From positions 19,139,771 to 19,203,770 of the forward strand of contig CM040434.1 in NCBI GenBank assembly GCA_022702705.1: a DNA stretch of 64,000 bases. The letters are read 5' to 3'. The position numbers were made by a program, and so were the translations under genes. Positions 1-12,700 of this stretch are shown here, in pieces. The DNA is from Papilionanthe hookeriana x Papilionanthe teres. Lineage: Eukaryota > Streptophyta > Magnoliopsida > Asparagales > Orchidaceae. Positions within the stretch are counted from its first letter, which is position 1. Each line of letters opens with the position of its first letter. The notes under the pieces were generated by a model. That model saw only the letters and a list, made by a program, of their open reading frames with translations. It searched no databases and was not told the origin of the DNA.

Positions 1-218
1 GTATAGAATGCGACGAACTTGCCTCAACACGGGATCGATCTTAACCGTTGGAGTTGTGACGGATCGACCGCATATGAAATCTCGCATCTTTCTCGTTGCG
101 ACGCCAAGATTTCACGATGGTTTCAAGTCCAATGAAACAATCCAATAGAGAGCCGCTGGTTTTGTAACATTGTGACATATATTATTCGTCGACTCACTCC
201 TCCGTGTTGATAAAATTC

Positions 219-1445
219 TCATACCGAATACATCCTTATTAAATGTCGTCGACCATCCGTGTTCGCATGACGATACATTTCAGCCAACCAGGTATTATTC
301 TGGAGTTCCCCAACTTCAATCATTAAAGACCAAGTTTCTTCGAACTCCGCCTCGGTGTCACACTTACTCATGCATTTATAAAAAAGCTCACTGATACTCT
401 TAGTAAGAACTCCACAATTCACTTTTGAAGGAAGTTTTTTATGGATATGCCATTGACATAATCTGTGACATGTTTGAGGGAAGTACTCTGCAATGGCTCT
501 TGCCATTGCTTGGTCTTGGTCGGTAAAGATTGTTACTGGGTGCTTCTCTCCCATTATTCGAGCAAACGATTTGAAAAGCCACACGAATGAATCGGTGGTC
601 TCATCGGAGAGAAATCCAACTCCAAATAAGTACATTCTCGCTAATGGTGGTTAACGCCCACAAATGGAGCGCAGCATAAGTTATATTTATTTAATCTATA
701 GCTTGTGTCAAATATTATTACATCCCCAAAACAATCATAATCCAACCTGGATAATCCATCACTCCATAAAATATTCGTTAACCTTCCGGACTCGTCTGTT
801 TGGAAATCCCAAGCAAACATGCTATCATCGACTGCCTTTTCATGAACTCGCTGGATTAGTGCATTGACATCTCCTCGCTCAATTTTCTCGTCTTCTTTCT
901 CTTTAAATGAAATTATGTGCATCTGTCTTGGTACATTCCAAATTCTCTACACCACCAACCTCCGAAGCAATGAAATTGTATGCATCCGTTGCTCCGATTC
1001 CCACACCCGTCATGGATCTTAAGACATCCGCATTCAACTCGCTTATCCTTCTCGCTCGAACGAAGAAGATGTTTATCACCACTCTCGACCAAAGGATGGT
1101 TGTGATTTTCAATGAATTTTGCCACTTTCCAGCTTGCCCTCAAGGTCAACAACAAATCGAACCATGGCCTTACAACCGGTCCCGATGTCCGATTTTTCGT
1201 ACTTAACGCTCTCCCCGATGTTAAGCTCTTTCTTATAGCCGGCTTTCCCGCATATATAATCTCTCGCTCTTCAATTTCCTAGAGTTGGGCCGGTAGCTAG
1301 TGTGGTCCTTCCGAACCGTGAATCCTACATGATGTGCATAAATACGATAGCTTTCATAAGCTTCTCCCTCATCGCGTACGTTGCTTCTCAAAAATATCTC
1401 CGTAATTCGTTGGATCGCAAGATTCCGTAGCCTCACCGATCGCAT
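219..1445 (-). pseudogene. FAR1-related / MULE transposase-like gene, frameshifted
   Basis: Read on the minus strand, the pieces follow the order of a FAR1/FRS (Mutator-derived) protein. A FAR1 DNA-binding region lies at about 1400-1050 (motifs EGEAYESYRIYAHHVGFTVR, then FIENHNHPLV). A linker follows, with SMTGVGIGATDAYNFI at about 1040-980. The MULE transposase core is at 922-219, with FDTSYRLNKYNLCCAPFVG, then FTDQDQAMARAIAEYFP and HRLCQWHIHKK. The pieces sit in different frames: there are shifts near 1395, 1130 and 1060, and a stop plus shift near 645, so no intact protein is possible here. The C-terminal third (rest of the DDE core, SWIM zinc finger) is missing at the window's left edge. 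Whether it was a domesticated FRS gene or a transposon copy cannot be decided. The damage favours a dead element. Confidence 0.8.
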
Positions 1446-1694
1446 ATTTGATGAATATATTTATACAAATTTAGACATTGTCGATGAGCATAAAAAGCCA
1501 TGACAACAAGCAATATAACACTTCAATAATGCCATAAACGGCCCACTCCAACACCAGGATAATACTAGAATAATACTACAATATCACGATAATAGGAACA
1601 ACATAACATATGAATACTTATGTTGCATGATTACTATAGTGACAGTAAAATAAACACTATATATTATGCAAGCAAAAACAATAATCTGGCTTCA

Positions 1695-1742
1695 ATAACA
1701 CCAGAGTAATACCAGAGTAATACCAGAGTAATACCAGAATAA
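1695..1742. repeat. 12-bp microsatellite-like tandem repeat
   Basis: About four copies of a 12-bp unit (AGTAATACCAG plus one base) lie directly beside the larger 199-bp array. Isolated versions of the same word (taatacta, aataatacc) occur over 1550-1800. Simple-sequence expansion is the plain reading. Confidence 0.7.
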
Positions 1743-1849
1743 TGCAAGCTAATCACTATAGTGACAAAGAAAAGTAATACCATAATAAAAGAGAATGCCC
1801 TGCATTACAAAAGTACTTGTATTAAAGCCATATAACCAAATAAACATCA

Positions 1850-2610
1850 CAACGATACCTTAGTAACACCTTAAACACTATTTTATTCAACTACACAAAG
1901 TAACACAACAATAATACAAACGTAACAACCGTAAAACCACCAACATATTAATTCATCTTCTTCAAAGTCAACCCTATAAAAAATCCCAAAACCTATATCA
2001 AAGCCATAAACCAACTAAACATCACAGCAGCACCTTAGTAACACCTGAAACACAATATTTTATTCAACTTACACAAAATAACACTAAAATAACACCTAAA
2101 TAACACAACAATAATACAAAGGTAACAACCCTAAATCACCAACATATTAATTCATCTTCTTCAAAGTCAACCCTACGAAAAATCCCAAAACCTACATCAA
2201 AGCCATAAACCAACTAAACATCACATAAAGACCTAAGTAACACCCGAAACACAATATTTTATTCAACTTACACAAAATAACACTAAAATAACACCTAAAT
2301 AACACAACAATAATACAAAGGTAACAACCCTAAATCACCAACATATTAATTCATCTTCTTCAAAGTCAACCCTACAGAAAAATCTCAAAACCTATATCAA
2401 AGTCATAAACCAACTAAACATCACAAGCAAGACCTTAGTAACACCCGAAACACAATATTTTATTCAACTTACACAAAATAACACTAAAATAACACCTAAA
2501 TAACACAAAGAATAATACAAACGTAACGACCGTAAAACCACCAACATATTAATTCATCTTCTTCAAAGTCAACCCTACGTGAAAAATCCCTAAACCCTAA
2601 AACCATTAAC
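1850..2610. repeat. ~199-bp tandem array (about 3.8 copies)
   Basis: The anchor word CAACATATTAATTCATCTTC begins at about 1940, 2140, 2339 and 2542, giving periods of 199, 199 and 203 bp. Each unit also carries CAAAGTCAACCCTA, a CCAACTAAACATCACA word and a run of AACAC/TAACAC triplet-like words. Units differ by a few substitutions and small indels, so amplification is fairly recent. No ORF crosses it. It lies between the FAR1-like ORF and its possible first exon. Confidence 0.85.
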
Positions 2611-2657
2611 CAACTAACGTAAAATAAAAAAAACAACCCTAAAGAAGTAATACTCAC

Positions 2658-2723
2658 TTTAGTTTCTTCGAAGTTAAGGGAGAATGACGGGGGGTTCAAA
2701 TCGTCAGGCATTTCACCGTCCAT
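2658..2723 (-). CDS. Possible 5' exon of the FAR1-related gene
   Basis: A 22-codon stretch beginning with ATG (MDGEMPDDLNPPSFSLNFEE and two more residues) runs into a consensus splice donor, GTGAGTA, at 2657-2651. The acidic, hydrophilic start resembles N-termini of FRS proteins. If spliced to an acceptor just above 1430, the next in-frame residues (ATESCDPTNYGDIF) lead into the FAR1 domain. The intervening 'intron' would then contain the whole 199-bp tandem array. This is an inference from the donor and the reading frame only. Confidence 0.35.
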
Positions 2724-2879
2724 GGAGAAGTTAAGGTAGAAGTCGGTTTTTCGAATCCCTAAACCCTAAGCTTCGAATACAACCTGAGCTCAAAATAAAA
2801 TTTCCACCTGCAATCCAACAGTGCTATCTTCCTTCAGGCGGCAAAAATTTCTACGGAACGAACAGTAGGGAAAAGTAAT

Positions 2880-3236
2880 GGGTAAGGGTTTCAGGCCGGG
2901 CCTTCACTTAATGGAATATTTATTTTCTGAGCGGGACCCACAATTCCATGTGGCATCATACGTGACAAATTGCCACGTGGCATTAGGCAATTGGACTCCG
3001 CAGGGTGAAGACCCTGCGGAGTATTGAGGGAAAAATTTTCCCCCTCGCGGGTACCGAGAGTACTGGAGCGCTCCACTAACTGCCCGCCTATTCGAGAACC
3101 TTCCACGACGCTCTCTCCAATAATCACGCTTCCTCTTATCGTTCACGCACGCCCAAATCACTTGCCTTATCCAGCTCCCTCGCAGTACCTTTGAAGTGCA
3201 AATTAGGGTTTTCAGGTCTCCTCCTATACCACAACC
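2880..3236 (+). promoter_or_regulatory. HSP70 promoter and 5' leader with HSE, G-box and hairpin
   Basis: Four elements precede the ATG. (a) 2971-2982, TGCCACGTGGCA, is a perfect 12-bp palindrome centred on the CACGTG G-box, bound by bZIP/bHLH factors. (b) 2995-3022 is a 12-bp perfect stem (ACTCCGCAGGGT / ACCCTGCGGAGT) with a GAAG loop. (c) About 3026-3046 is an inverted repeat around GGGAAAAATTTTCCC. (d) 3091-3103, TTCGAGAACCTTC, is a perfect three-unit heat-shock element (TTCnnGAAnnTTC) 134 bp before the ATG. A CCAAT word lies at about 3116-3120. I see no convincing TATA box. The HSE fits a heat-inducible chaperone gene. Confidence 0.65.
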
Positions 3237-3779
3237 ATGGCCTCTGCATCGACCTGCACTTCAGCTCAAGCCCACGTCCTCGGCTCCTTCTCCTGCAAAC
3301 GTAACTCCGCCGCCAAAGTACCATCGTTCAAGACCGTTTTCTTCGGCAGCAGGCAGGCGGAACTGCTCGGTGCTGCTCGGTTAAAGTTCCAGCAGACTCG
3401 TCGGGCTGGGCCTGTGCGAGTAGTGGCGGAGAAGGTGGTTGGGATAGATCTTGGGACAACGAACTCGGCGGTGGCGGCCATGGAGGGCGGCAAGCCAACT
3501 ATCGTGACCAACGCAGAGGGGCAGAGGACGACGCCTTCGGTGGTCGCATACACCAAGAACGGAGATCGGCTTGTAGGGCAGATAGCCAAACGGCAGGCTG
3601 TGGTGAATCCCGAGAATACTTTCTTCTCGGTGAAGCGGTTCATCGGCCGGAAGATGTCGGAGGTTGACGAGGAGGCCAAGCAGGTTTCGTACAAGGTTTT
3701 GAGAGATGAGAATGGGAATGTGAAACTTGATTGCCCTGCGATTGGGAAGCAATTTGCTGCTGAAGAGATCTCGGCACAG
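3237..3779 (+). CDS. cpHSC70: HSP70 exon 1
   Basis: 181 codons: transit peptide, then the phosphate-1 ATP-binding motif and subdomain IA up to EEISAQ. The ATG at 3237 is chosen because it starts the transit peptide and is in frame with the HSP70 core. It ends at CACAG^GTCAGT, phase 0. Confidence 0.95.
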
Positions 3780-6700
3780 GTCAGTTTATTTTTCTTATTT
3801 GTTAATTTTGTTTCTTTGTTTTAGTTGGCACTACGATATGTTATTGTAAGCTGAAAATGGTTTTGTTCCTAAAATATTATCGTGATTTTTTTTTTTTATT
3901 TTATTTTTTATTTGCTAATGCATTTTGCCCTTTTATTGAACTGTTCTTGACTTCAGTGTAAAAGAAAATTTTGGTATAAATCTTGAATTTGTTCTCAGAT
4001 TTATATGCATCAGTTCCTTTTGTTACAATCAATATGATGAAGGTTAAAGCTTTATCATTTTGCTACATAATCAGCTGTACCTTGCGTGCTACAGGCATCT
4101 TTATTTAATAATTTGTCATTTTGGCTTTTATTTGGTGAAAAGAAAAATTATTTGTTGTCTTTTTCGCAATTTTTTATCAGTTCCAAGGCTGTGGATATCT
4201 TACTCTGCTATAACTTTTGCAATTGAAGTCTATTTTGTTGAGCGTTCAGTCATATGTTTTGTAATGATTTTTAATACCCTCATTGTTTAACTTGTCTTAT
4301 TTTGGTTATGTAATATAGATGGCCATACAAAGTAATGATGAATTAATCCCCTGAAATGTGTGCTTTAAAATATACACTCTTAAGATCAATTTTTACAGTA
4401 GGCAATAGCAGAAACGGGTGTTGCCATTGAGAGAATGTTGGTGAAAACCTGCTTAGAAAAGCGTGCTTTAAAACATACACTCTTAAGATCGATTTTAACA
4501 GTAGGCAATAGCAGAAACTGGTGTTGCCATTGAGAGAATGTTGATGAAACCTGATTAGAAAAGATTGTGCGATTGAGTTTGTAAGAGAAGTTAGTGCATC
4601 ATCAATTGGAGACTCCATGCTGGGGACAGAACTCTGAAATACTATACAAATTCAAAATTATTCTCTACAAAAAAGAGTGATCTTGCCACTAGGTTGACTT
4701 AATAGGATTGCCGTGAGCCAAGTTTTGCATGGGCAGTTGATTTGCTGCAGATGGTAGTTGGCATAAGTTTGTCATCGGTGAATAGTATGGTCATCATAGT
4801 TCTCTTCATTAGGAGTACAACACAGTTGAACCAGAAACCCAATTGTGGGATCCAGAACAATTTTGGAAGGTGCTAGATCTGATTTTAGCGTTAAAAAATG
4901 ACAAAAATTTAGTTGAAGCATTGTATGGATTTGTTCATCTCGATATTAAATCAATGCAACTTATAAATGTAAATTGGAGGCTTATGGGTGTCAGGATAAT
5001 TTGTTAAAGTTACATATTTGAGCTCTAGCGGTCTGAAGGTGGTCATTCTCCAACTTTTTTGAGGTCAACTACTTCTGTTCTTGAGAGCACAAATAAATAT
5101 AAAAAAATTTGTAGAACTTGCTGATTTGGGAGAATTCATTTCTCTTTCTTTTATACCATTCCTTTTCATGAGCGTGGGAAGCTCACGCTGTTGTTCCCTG
5201 AGCTAATGTTTTGCTGAGGCTGAAAATTATGTTGCAAAAAGTGTAATCGTGGTAGAATGTTAAGGTTTGTGATTCCTATATCATTCTAAAAAGATGGTTT
5301 TTCCTTTCTCATTATGGCCCCATTTTACCTCTTTCCTTTTCTATAATAAAGGATTTGATTTTCAAATGTATGTTTTCCATTGATTATCGCTTGTTACTCT
5401 AATAATTGATTTTTGTTAGCTTATAATGGTTGATATTTGTATTTTTCTTATATCTCATTTCTTATCATGAAACCTACTTAAACTGATCGTCAACATTGCC
5501 TAGCTTTTGCTATTTCCCATTAGCCATCACCTCACTCTCCAACAGTTAATGAATGATGCTTGTTAGGCACAAACATATGATGCTTGTCATCCGTCTTCTC
5601 TTATTAGTAGAAAAGCTAAGCAGAATTCCTACCATTGCTTAACTTTGGACCTTCCCTATCAATCGTCGTTTACTATTGTTTGATCATTGGCATTCGTCAG
5701 CCACGAACATTGGATGCATGTCTTTCAGGTCATATGATCTTCCCTCTTATTAAAACAAAGTCCAAGTTATCTTGTCAACCATCGTTTGGCACCTGCTAAC
5801 AATTGATGATTGATGTATGTTAATCACTAAATTTCAATGCTCATCTACTTCGTTTTCCATTGTTCATGTATTAGGGAATGACTAAGTTGAGCACCCTCAG
5901 AGCCCAGTTTTATATGTGCGCCATTACTATCATTTTACACTCATCACTCAATAGGAACTCTAAAACCTAAACTCTCGTATTCTTATGAACACATGAGACA
6001 TTGGAGTTTAAGTTTATTATATTCTATTAATGTTTTATTTAGCTATGAGGATGAGTGCTCTTTGTAAATTTTGATTCACATTTGTAGAATTGCTTCAACT
6101 GAGCAAATCTTTGTCTCTGCTCCGTTCTAGGTTTTACATGTAAATAATTGCCTTGCTTTTAATTTACTCTTGTATGAGCAATGTTTTGTATAATGCTGAT
6201 GTGCTAAATTATCTTTATCATCATAAATTTTTTAGAAAAGCAATAATAAATAACAAAGTTTTATATGGTACACACCAGTTGGTAGCTTTAGTTTCATGAG
6301 ATGAGCTTAGGGTTTCATAAAATGTGAAACAGAGCATCATTTTTTTGGAACTGTTATTTTGTTTTTTTGCGAAGTAATTTCATTCTACCATTTTTGTTTT
6401 TTTTTTTGTGACTGGACTGATACAACCATGAATGGGAGAATGATTGGAATGAACTGTTCGGTCTTGACTTCCTTGCTTTCTATTTGATGCCGAGGCATTT
6501 TATTTGAGTATATGCATCTGTAACTGCCTAGTTCGGATTACAATCAAAATTATCAAATTTGCTATTAATTTATATGTCATGCATTATCTTGTGATTAATT
6601 TATGTTTCTTGTATTTTAAACTTTATTCTCTTTTTGTATCAGGTTTTGAGAAAGTTAGTTGATGATGCATCAAAGTTTCTAAATGACAAGGTCACAAAAG

Positions 6701-9700
6701 CTGTTGTCACTGTTCCTGCTTACTTCAATGATTCCCAAAGAACAGCGACAAAGGATGCTGGTCGTATTGCTGGTTTAGAAGTCCTCCGTATCATCAACGA
6801 GCCAACAGCTGCATCTTTGGCATATGGTTTTCAGAAGAAGAACAATGAAACAATTTTGGTATTTGACTTGGGAGGTGGTACCTTTGATGTTTCAGGTACT
6901 TGAAAGATGTCTAATTTTTGGTAGGGTTTTGCTATTGTTTTCCTTTTATGGAACCAATTCTGAGACACCCCAATTCAATGCTTTTAATGGATCTTGAACC
7001 TCAGACGTAGATCAAACTGAGTGCCATATTTAGTTGGATTTGAAATAAAACTAGCAATATCACAACACTATTCTGTGGTTTATATGGGCTTTGGCGAAAA
7101 GTTGCCACGGTTCAAATTTTATCAATAGTGCTCTGAAAGGTTTTGACATGAATCCAAGTATTCTTTTGTATTATTATCTGCACATTTTTAAGTATGAAAG
7201 CTGATATGATGTTTCACATCATTTTTTTGCTTTTCATTTTGATAGCAGTGTACATTAAATTGGTTCGAATAAATATTTAGCTAACTTTTATTGTGTGTAA
7301 TTAAAATGCATCTTTGATTCTTTTCAAAGGAACACTAGTTTGTTTGTTAATTTGTATTGATCATTAAATTTGTGAAGCATATACTATATTAGTAGAAAGA
7401 TCATGAAAGGTAATTAGGAAATGAGGTTGTGTTACCCTTGGAAATGATGCAAGTTCATCATTCAAAGAAATTGCTATTTATTTCATATTGCTTATTCTTG
7501 AATGTGTCACAGGTGGTGCAGGGTGATTCCATGTTAGGGTTTGATAAAATTAGTATGATGCTTAAACGAGGAATTAGAAACACTTAATTTTAATAACCAG
7601 TTGAATTTTATTTCTACAAATTGGATTTTTGGCTTTTCAAACTTCTATCAAATTAAACAGCACTAAAAAATTCAACTTAAGGTTATGTAGATGAAATAGA
7701 ACAAGGAACAAAAATATGAAAATAATGCTGAGCCTCATATCAATATTGAGATATTTTTCCTAAAATTTAAGTACTTTTGTTTGTGCTACACTCAAATGAA
7801 TCACAACTCAAATTTACGCTAGAAAAATTGGAACTGAAGAAAGAATTTTTATGGTTGATATAAAATCAATACTATTAAATTGAAAGTAACCTCATTTTTT
7901 ATTTGAATTTCCCTTAAATTTCCCATCCACAGTCAGAACTGTCAAAACCTGTAAGGAATGAATCTTGTATTATATATGTTGAGAATTTGAATAATATTGG
8001 ATTGTTAAAAGTTTAATAAACAACTCACAATATCTATAAGTCTCCAAACAGATCATACAGTAATATCACAACCTGGAAACTTGAAATATGCAAACAAACA
8101 TTGCCTTCAAATTCGCAATTTCAAAATGAAAGATAAGACGAAGTTTCTATTGTCTGAATCTAGAGAATGCCCATGCCCAAGTTAGTCCATCTATGAAGCA
8201 TAGATGCTAACACTAAACAAGAGCGTTACACTACTATCAGGTGTGACAATCTTAAAAATTAAGGCATGCAATTATTAATATAAAATGTGGAATCAAAACA
8301 CGTATGATCTTCAATTTTATTATAAGAAAAAGAAATTAATATTGGTTTAATTACACCTATATTTGAATATTTTATTGTAGTTTGCTTAATTGTCTACAAG
8401 GCATCAAAATTAGTATTAATCACTCAAGATAATTTGTCAATATGAGCATTATATTGTCTTAAGAAAATTGCCAAAATAAAAAAAAAGAAGAGTTCATAGC
8501 ATTCAAAGTGGCCCGAAAATATGATTTTAATAATCATTGAGACACACAGCATCATGCTTATCAACTCTATTAATAATCTTCTTTATTAAAATTTTTACTG
8601 TTATTGATAAAAAAATGTTCCCTGAGATGGCTCGGACATAAATTTACATTTCATCAATGTATTTTCTATGTATGTTGAAGGTGTCTACTGATTGTGTTCA
8701 ATTCTGCTTTTGGTAAAAAATATCATACATGATTTTCATTGTGTTAGACACTCGTTTGGGTATGTCAACTATTCATGGTGGACATGAATGCAAAGGCATT
8801 TTTAAGTGTCAATATTTCATAGGAATCCACACGATAATCCCACTTTTCGAAACAAACAACATTGCAACACAAAGCACAAAGCCTGAGAATCCACATTCAC
8901 GAGAGTTGCCAACATCAAATTAAAATAATTTTAAGAGAATAAGATCAAGATCCTTCCCAAAACAATGGCATATAGTTCCAAACTAAAGGAAGCCCAAATG
9001 CTATTCCGCGTCAGCTTGTCCTGAGATTGTGGTTAATTGTGATATACTGAATATTTTGACTGGCCTGCAGCCATTGACATGTCACTAATTTTAATTTCTT
9101 TCTTTTCCGCATGCTTTAAAACTCATATTCTCATCTTTCTTCTAATGAATTAAGGATGATTTTTGCAGTTCTTGAGGTTGGAGATGGCGTTTTTGAGGTG
9201 CTGTCTACATCTGGTGATACTCATCTTGGTGGTGATGACTTTGACAAGGTTAGTGATATTGTGTTCAGAAGATGTTTTATTGTTGTAGTTTAACATTGCA
9301 TGGGGCTGAGCTGTTTATGAACTTCACTTCCATTTAGTTGTGTTACTAATGGCAGACCACAACTAGCTCATTTATTGTGATCTTTTGACCATTTCGGTAC
9401 ATTACAATTCTAATTCTTTTTGGTGGTAAACAACATTCACTTATGACATCATAGCAGTGCATTTATGATCTATTTATTACTAACGTTTATCTTGATACTT
9501 ATCAATGTAGCACCTCATACCTCATTTTTTTTATTGTAAATTGCTCTTTGCGTTTTGGATTATCTTAATAGATGTTTATTATGCGAATTGACCAAATGAT
9601 TTGGGCTATTTTAATACCATTAACAAGTTTTAGTTAATGAAATGATGGTGTTGAAATTATTGAAACTGTTATTACTTTGGGCAGAGGATTGTTGACTGGC

Positions 9701-12700
9701 TGGCTTCGAACTTTAAGAGGGATGAAGGAATTGACCTTCTAAAGGATAAACAAGCACTCCAGAGACTAACTGAGACAGCTGAGAAAGCTAAGATGGAGTT
9801 ATCAACTTTGACTCAGACAAATATCAGGTCAGAAGTTTCTACCCTCGTGCATTCTTTTCTTGAATTTTCTGCTATTAGAATGTTACATCGTTATCATTGT
9901 CATCATGCTTTTCCTCGTGTTGTTGTGTAGCTGGGTCTTTCTTAGTAATTTTCATTCTCTTCAGTTTGAATGATAAGTTTTTTAAACCATTTATTCTAGT
10001 AGAATGTCAAAATGAAGGGGATAATGCTTTGATATCTTGTTATTTTTATCATTAACATTATATTATTATTATTATTATTATTATTTAAATATATCTTTAC
10101 ATTCACAGCTTGCCGTTCATTACTGCTACTGCTGATGGCCCCAAACACATAGAGACAACTATCACAAGGGCAAAATTTGAGGAGCTATGCTCGGACCTTC
10201 TCGACAGGTTTTCATCTAATCGATAATGAAATGTTGTCCTTCTTTTCTCTACATGGTTTTTACTAGAACTATACTCAAAAGTACCATCATTTCAATCTTT
10301 AGCCTGATATTCGTAAAAATTTTTATCTTTTGAGGTTCTCTTGTTAGTAAACTATTTTTTTAATGTATAGCTACTGTTAAGCTCTTCGTAAACAATATTT
10401 TATATTTTTTTTGGTTTCTTTTCTAGGCTTAGAACTCCTGTAGATAATTCCTTGAGGGATGCAAAACTATCAGTCTCGGATTTGGATGAGATTATCCTTG
10501 TGGGTGGATCTACTCGCATTCCCGCTGTGCAGGAACTAGTGAGAAAGATAACCGGAAAGGAACCAAATGTAACAGTTAATCCTGATGAGGTCGTTGCTCT
10601 TGGTGCTGCAGTTCAGGTTAGCATTTGTTAAATTTAATTTCAATTGTGAACTTTTTTATTTTTTATTTTTTTCTAACTAGCACTTTGCGTACACATGCAT
10701 CTAAAGCTGGGGTGGGAATTGAACTTGAATGGCAACCTCTGTTCTGCACAAGAATGAGTAATTAACCAGTTTGATGTTTTTTTCATTTAAGCTGCTTCTA
10801 TCCTGCATGACTGGAATATTCTATCCTATAACTTGGAAAAACATATTATATACTTTCATTATCTCAACTTTGAAAGGACACAGTATGAATAAGTTTATAA
10901 TTATTAATAATATTAATATTTAGTTTTATTGGTTATCAGAAGTTAAGGCTAGTGAATGGTGAGGGCAGGTATCCAAGATAGTTTGTCAAATTAAATGCAT
11001 CACTCCCAATTATTTATGCTATCGGTAATGACATTCCATAATATGCTATGAATTCAGTGAGTACTGTTGCAAGTGAGGTGGCATTGTCACAAATTGTGCA
11101 CAGTGCATCTGTGCATAGGTTTTAACATGTATAATATTGGTTAGGGTCATGAGTTTGAAATCATTAATTGGGCGTAGCATATTGCTTGAAAATGGTTATG
11201 ATGACCTCATTGAACTTCTGCTGACTTCAAGATAATAATGCTTCCGTCAAATTATTGCCTTTTCATTATCGATGACAAATGCTTCCGTCAAATTATTGCA
11301 TTTTCATTATTGATGACAAATGCAAGTGATAACTATCTTTATCGTACATAGTAATGGAAAGTGAAATTTCTACGAAATTAGAAAAAAAAAAGTAAAAGAA
11401 AAAGAAAAGATAAATTGATCCATTATTTCATCAATTAATGAGTCAGTAATTGTGCCAAGTAAAGATCTAAGAGACGAGATGGAATTATAGTGAGTTGAAG
11501 CACTAGGCTATCACATATTCAACAATTTATATATTATTGCATTGACGTAAATAAAAATAAATTGGAGATTGTCGTGGGTTGTTAGAGTGGAATATTATTT
11601 ATGTAATAATTCAAGTGCAAATAATCTCTTTGTGAACTTTCCTTGTACCATTTTAAGTTACTACAGAAAAAAAAATGTAGGACAACACTGATTTTAATAT
11701 TAGTATAAAACTTGCTAGAAGAGAGGTTGGGTAATCCGATGGAGCATTTTCAAATAATAAATTGATTTGCTCATATGATTCTTGAAATAAGTTAACTATT
11801 TGTGTTTTTTTCTTTTTTTTTTCCTACAAAATAAAATGTCGTATTTACTTGTCTACATTTTAATTCTTAACTTATCTGAGTCATCTTCGAAAGAACAACA
11901 AAACTGCTTGAGGACATGAATTTTTTGCAAGATTTGGGACATTTTTCTAAAATAATTTATTGAGGTTAGCAAGTTCAAATGGTCGAAAATAAAAAATCTC
12001 ACTGCGTGAAGATCACAATTAGTGAAAATTTAATGTGAAAAAATCCTACAGCTTATTAAGCTTGCTAGTTGGTTAATCTATGGAAAAACATGGAGATTGA
12101 AAACAAAATTTGTTGATGTCAGATCTTGCTCTGTTGAACCATATTTTATGAAAATTGAAATAGACTCTTTGAAAGTACAATAATATGTAATGATTGAAAA
12201 AAATATTTAAAGAAGATTTGTCTTTGAAAATGACAGTTGGGGTTGGGACAGGCAAAATAGACTTAATAGCTTTTTATAATATTAGAAAAAACTAATTGAT
12301 AGTAAATTTCTTCTTTTTTTTTTCTTTTTTTTTCTTATTTTTTTGAGGCAGCAGAACAATAATACCTTTAGTGGGTGTGGAATAAGTTTAGAGATAGATA
12401 ATTATGAAAAAGAAATTAAAATAAATGTGAGATTATATATTGAAAGTCAATGAATTGCTATTTCTGTGAAGGAAAATTAAAATCTTACTATTAAGGTAAA
12501 GATGATAGAATTGGAAGTGAAATATTTGATTGACCTTGAGCTCCTTCCAAGTCAAAGTGAACCCAATCATTATACTTCTCGATTTAGTTTAAAAGTTTCG
12601 GTGAAGCACTATTAAATAATATTGGAGCTAGAAGAAAAGACTTTCAACTTTGCAAGCTACTGAAAAGTATTATTTTAAGATGTATAGAAGGCATTAACTG

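Noticed and set aside
1850..2610. Possible CRISPR-like array
   Set aside because: Units are 199 bp and contiguous, without unique spacers, in a plant nuclear sequence. It is a satellite-type tandem repeat.
2585..2770. Interstitial telomere (CCCTAAACCCTAA at about 2588 and 2757)
   Set aside because: Only two repeat units at each place. They match the short telo-box motif common in plant promoters and leaders, not a telomere tract.
3266..3752. Minus-strand ORFs over HSP70 exon 1
   Set aside because: They mirror a GC-rich HSP70 exon and have no family similarity of their own.
8729..8923. 64-codon ORF in HSP70 intron 2
   Set aside because: It lies in a properly spliced intron, has AT-driven composition and no recognisable domain.
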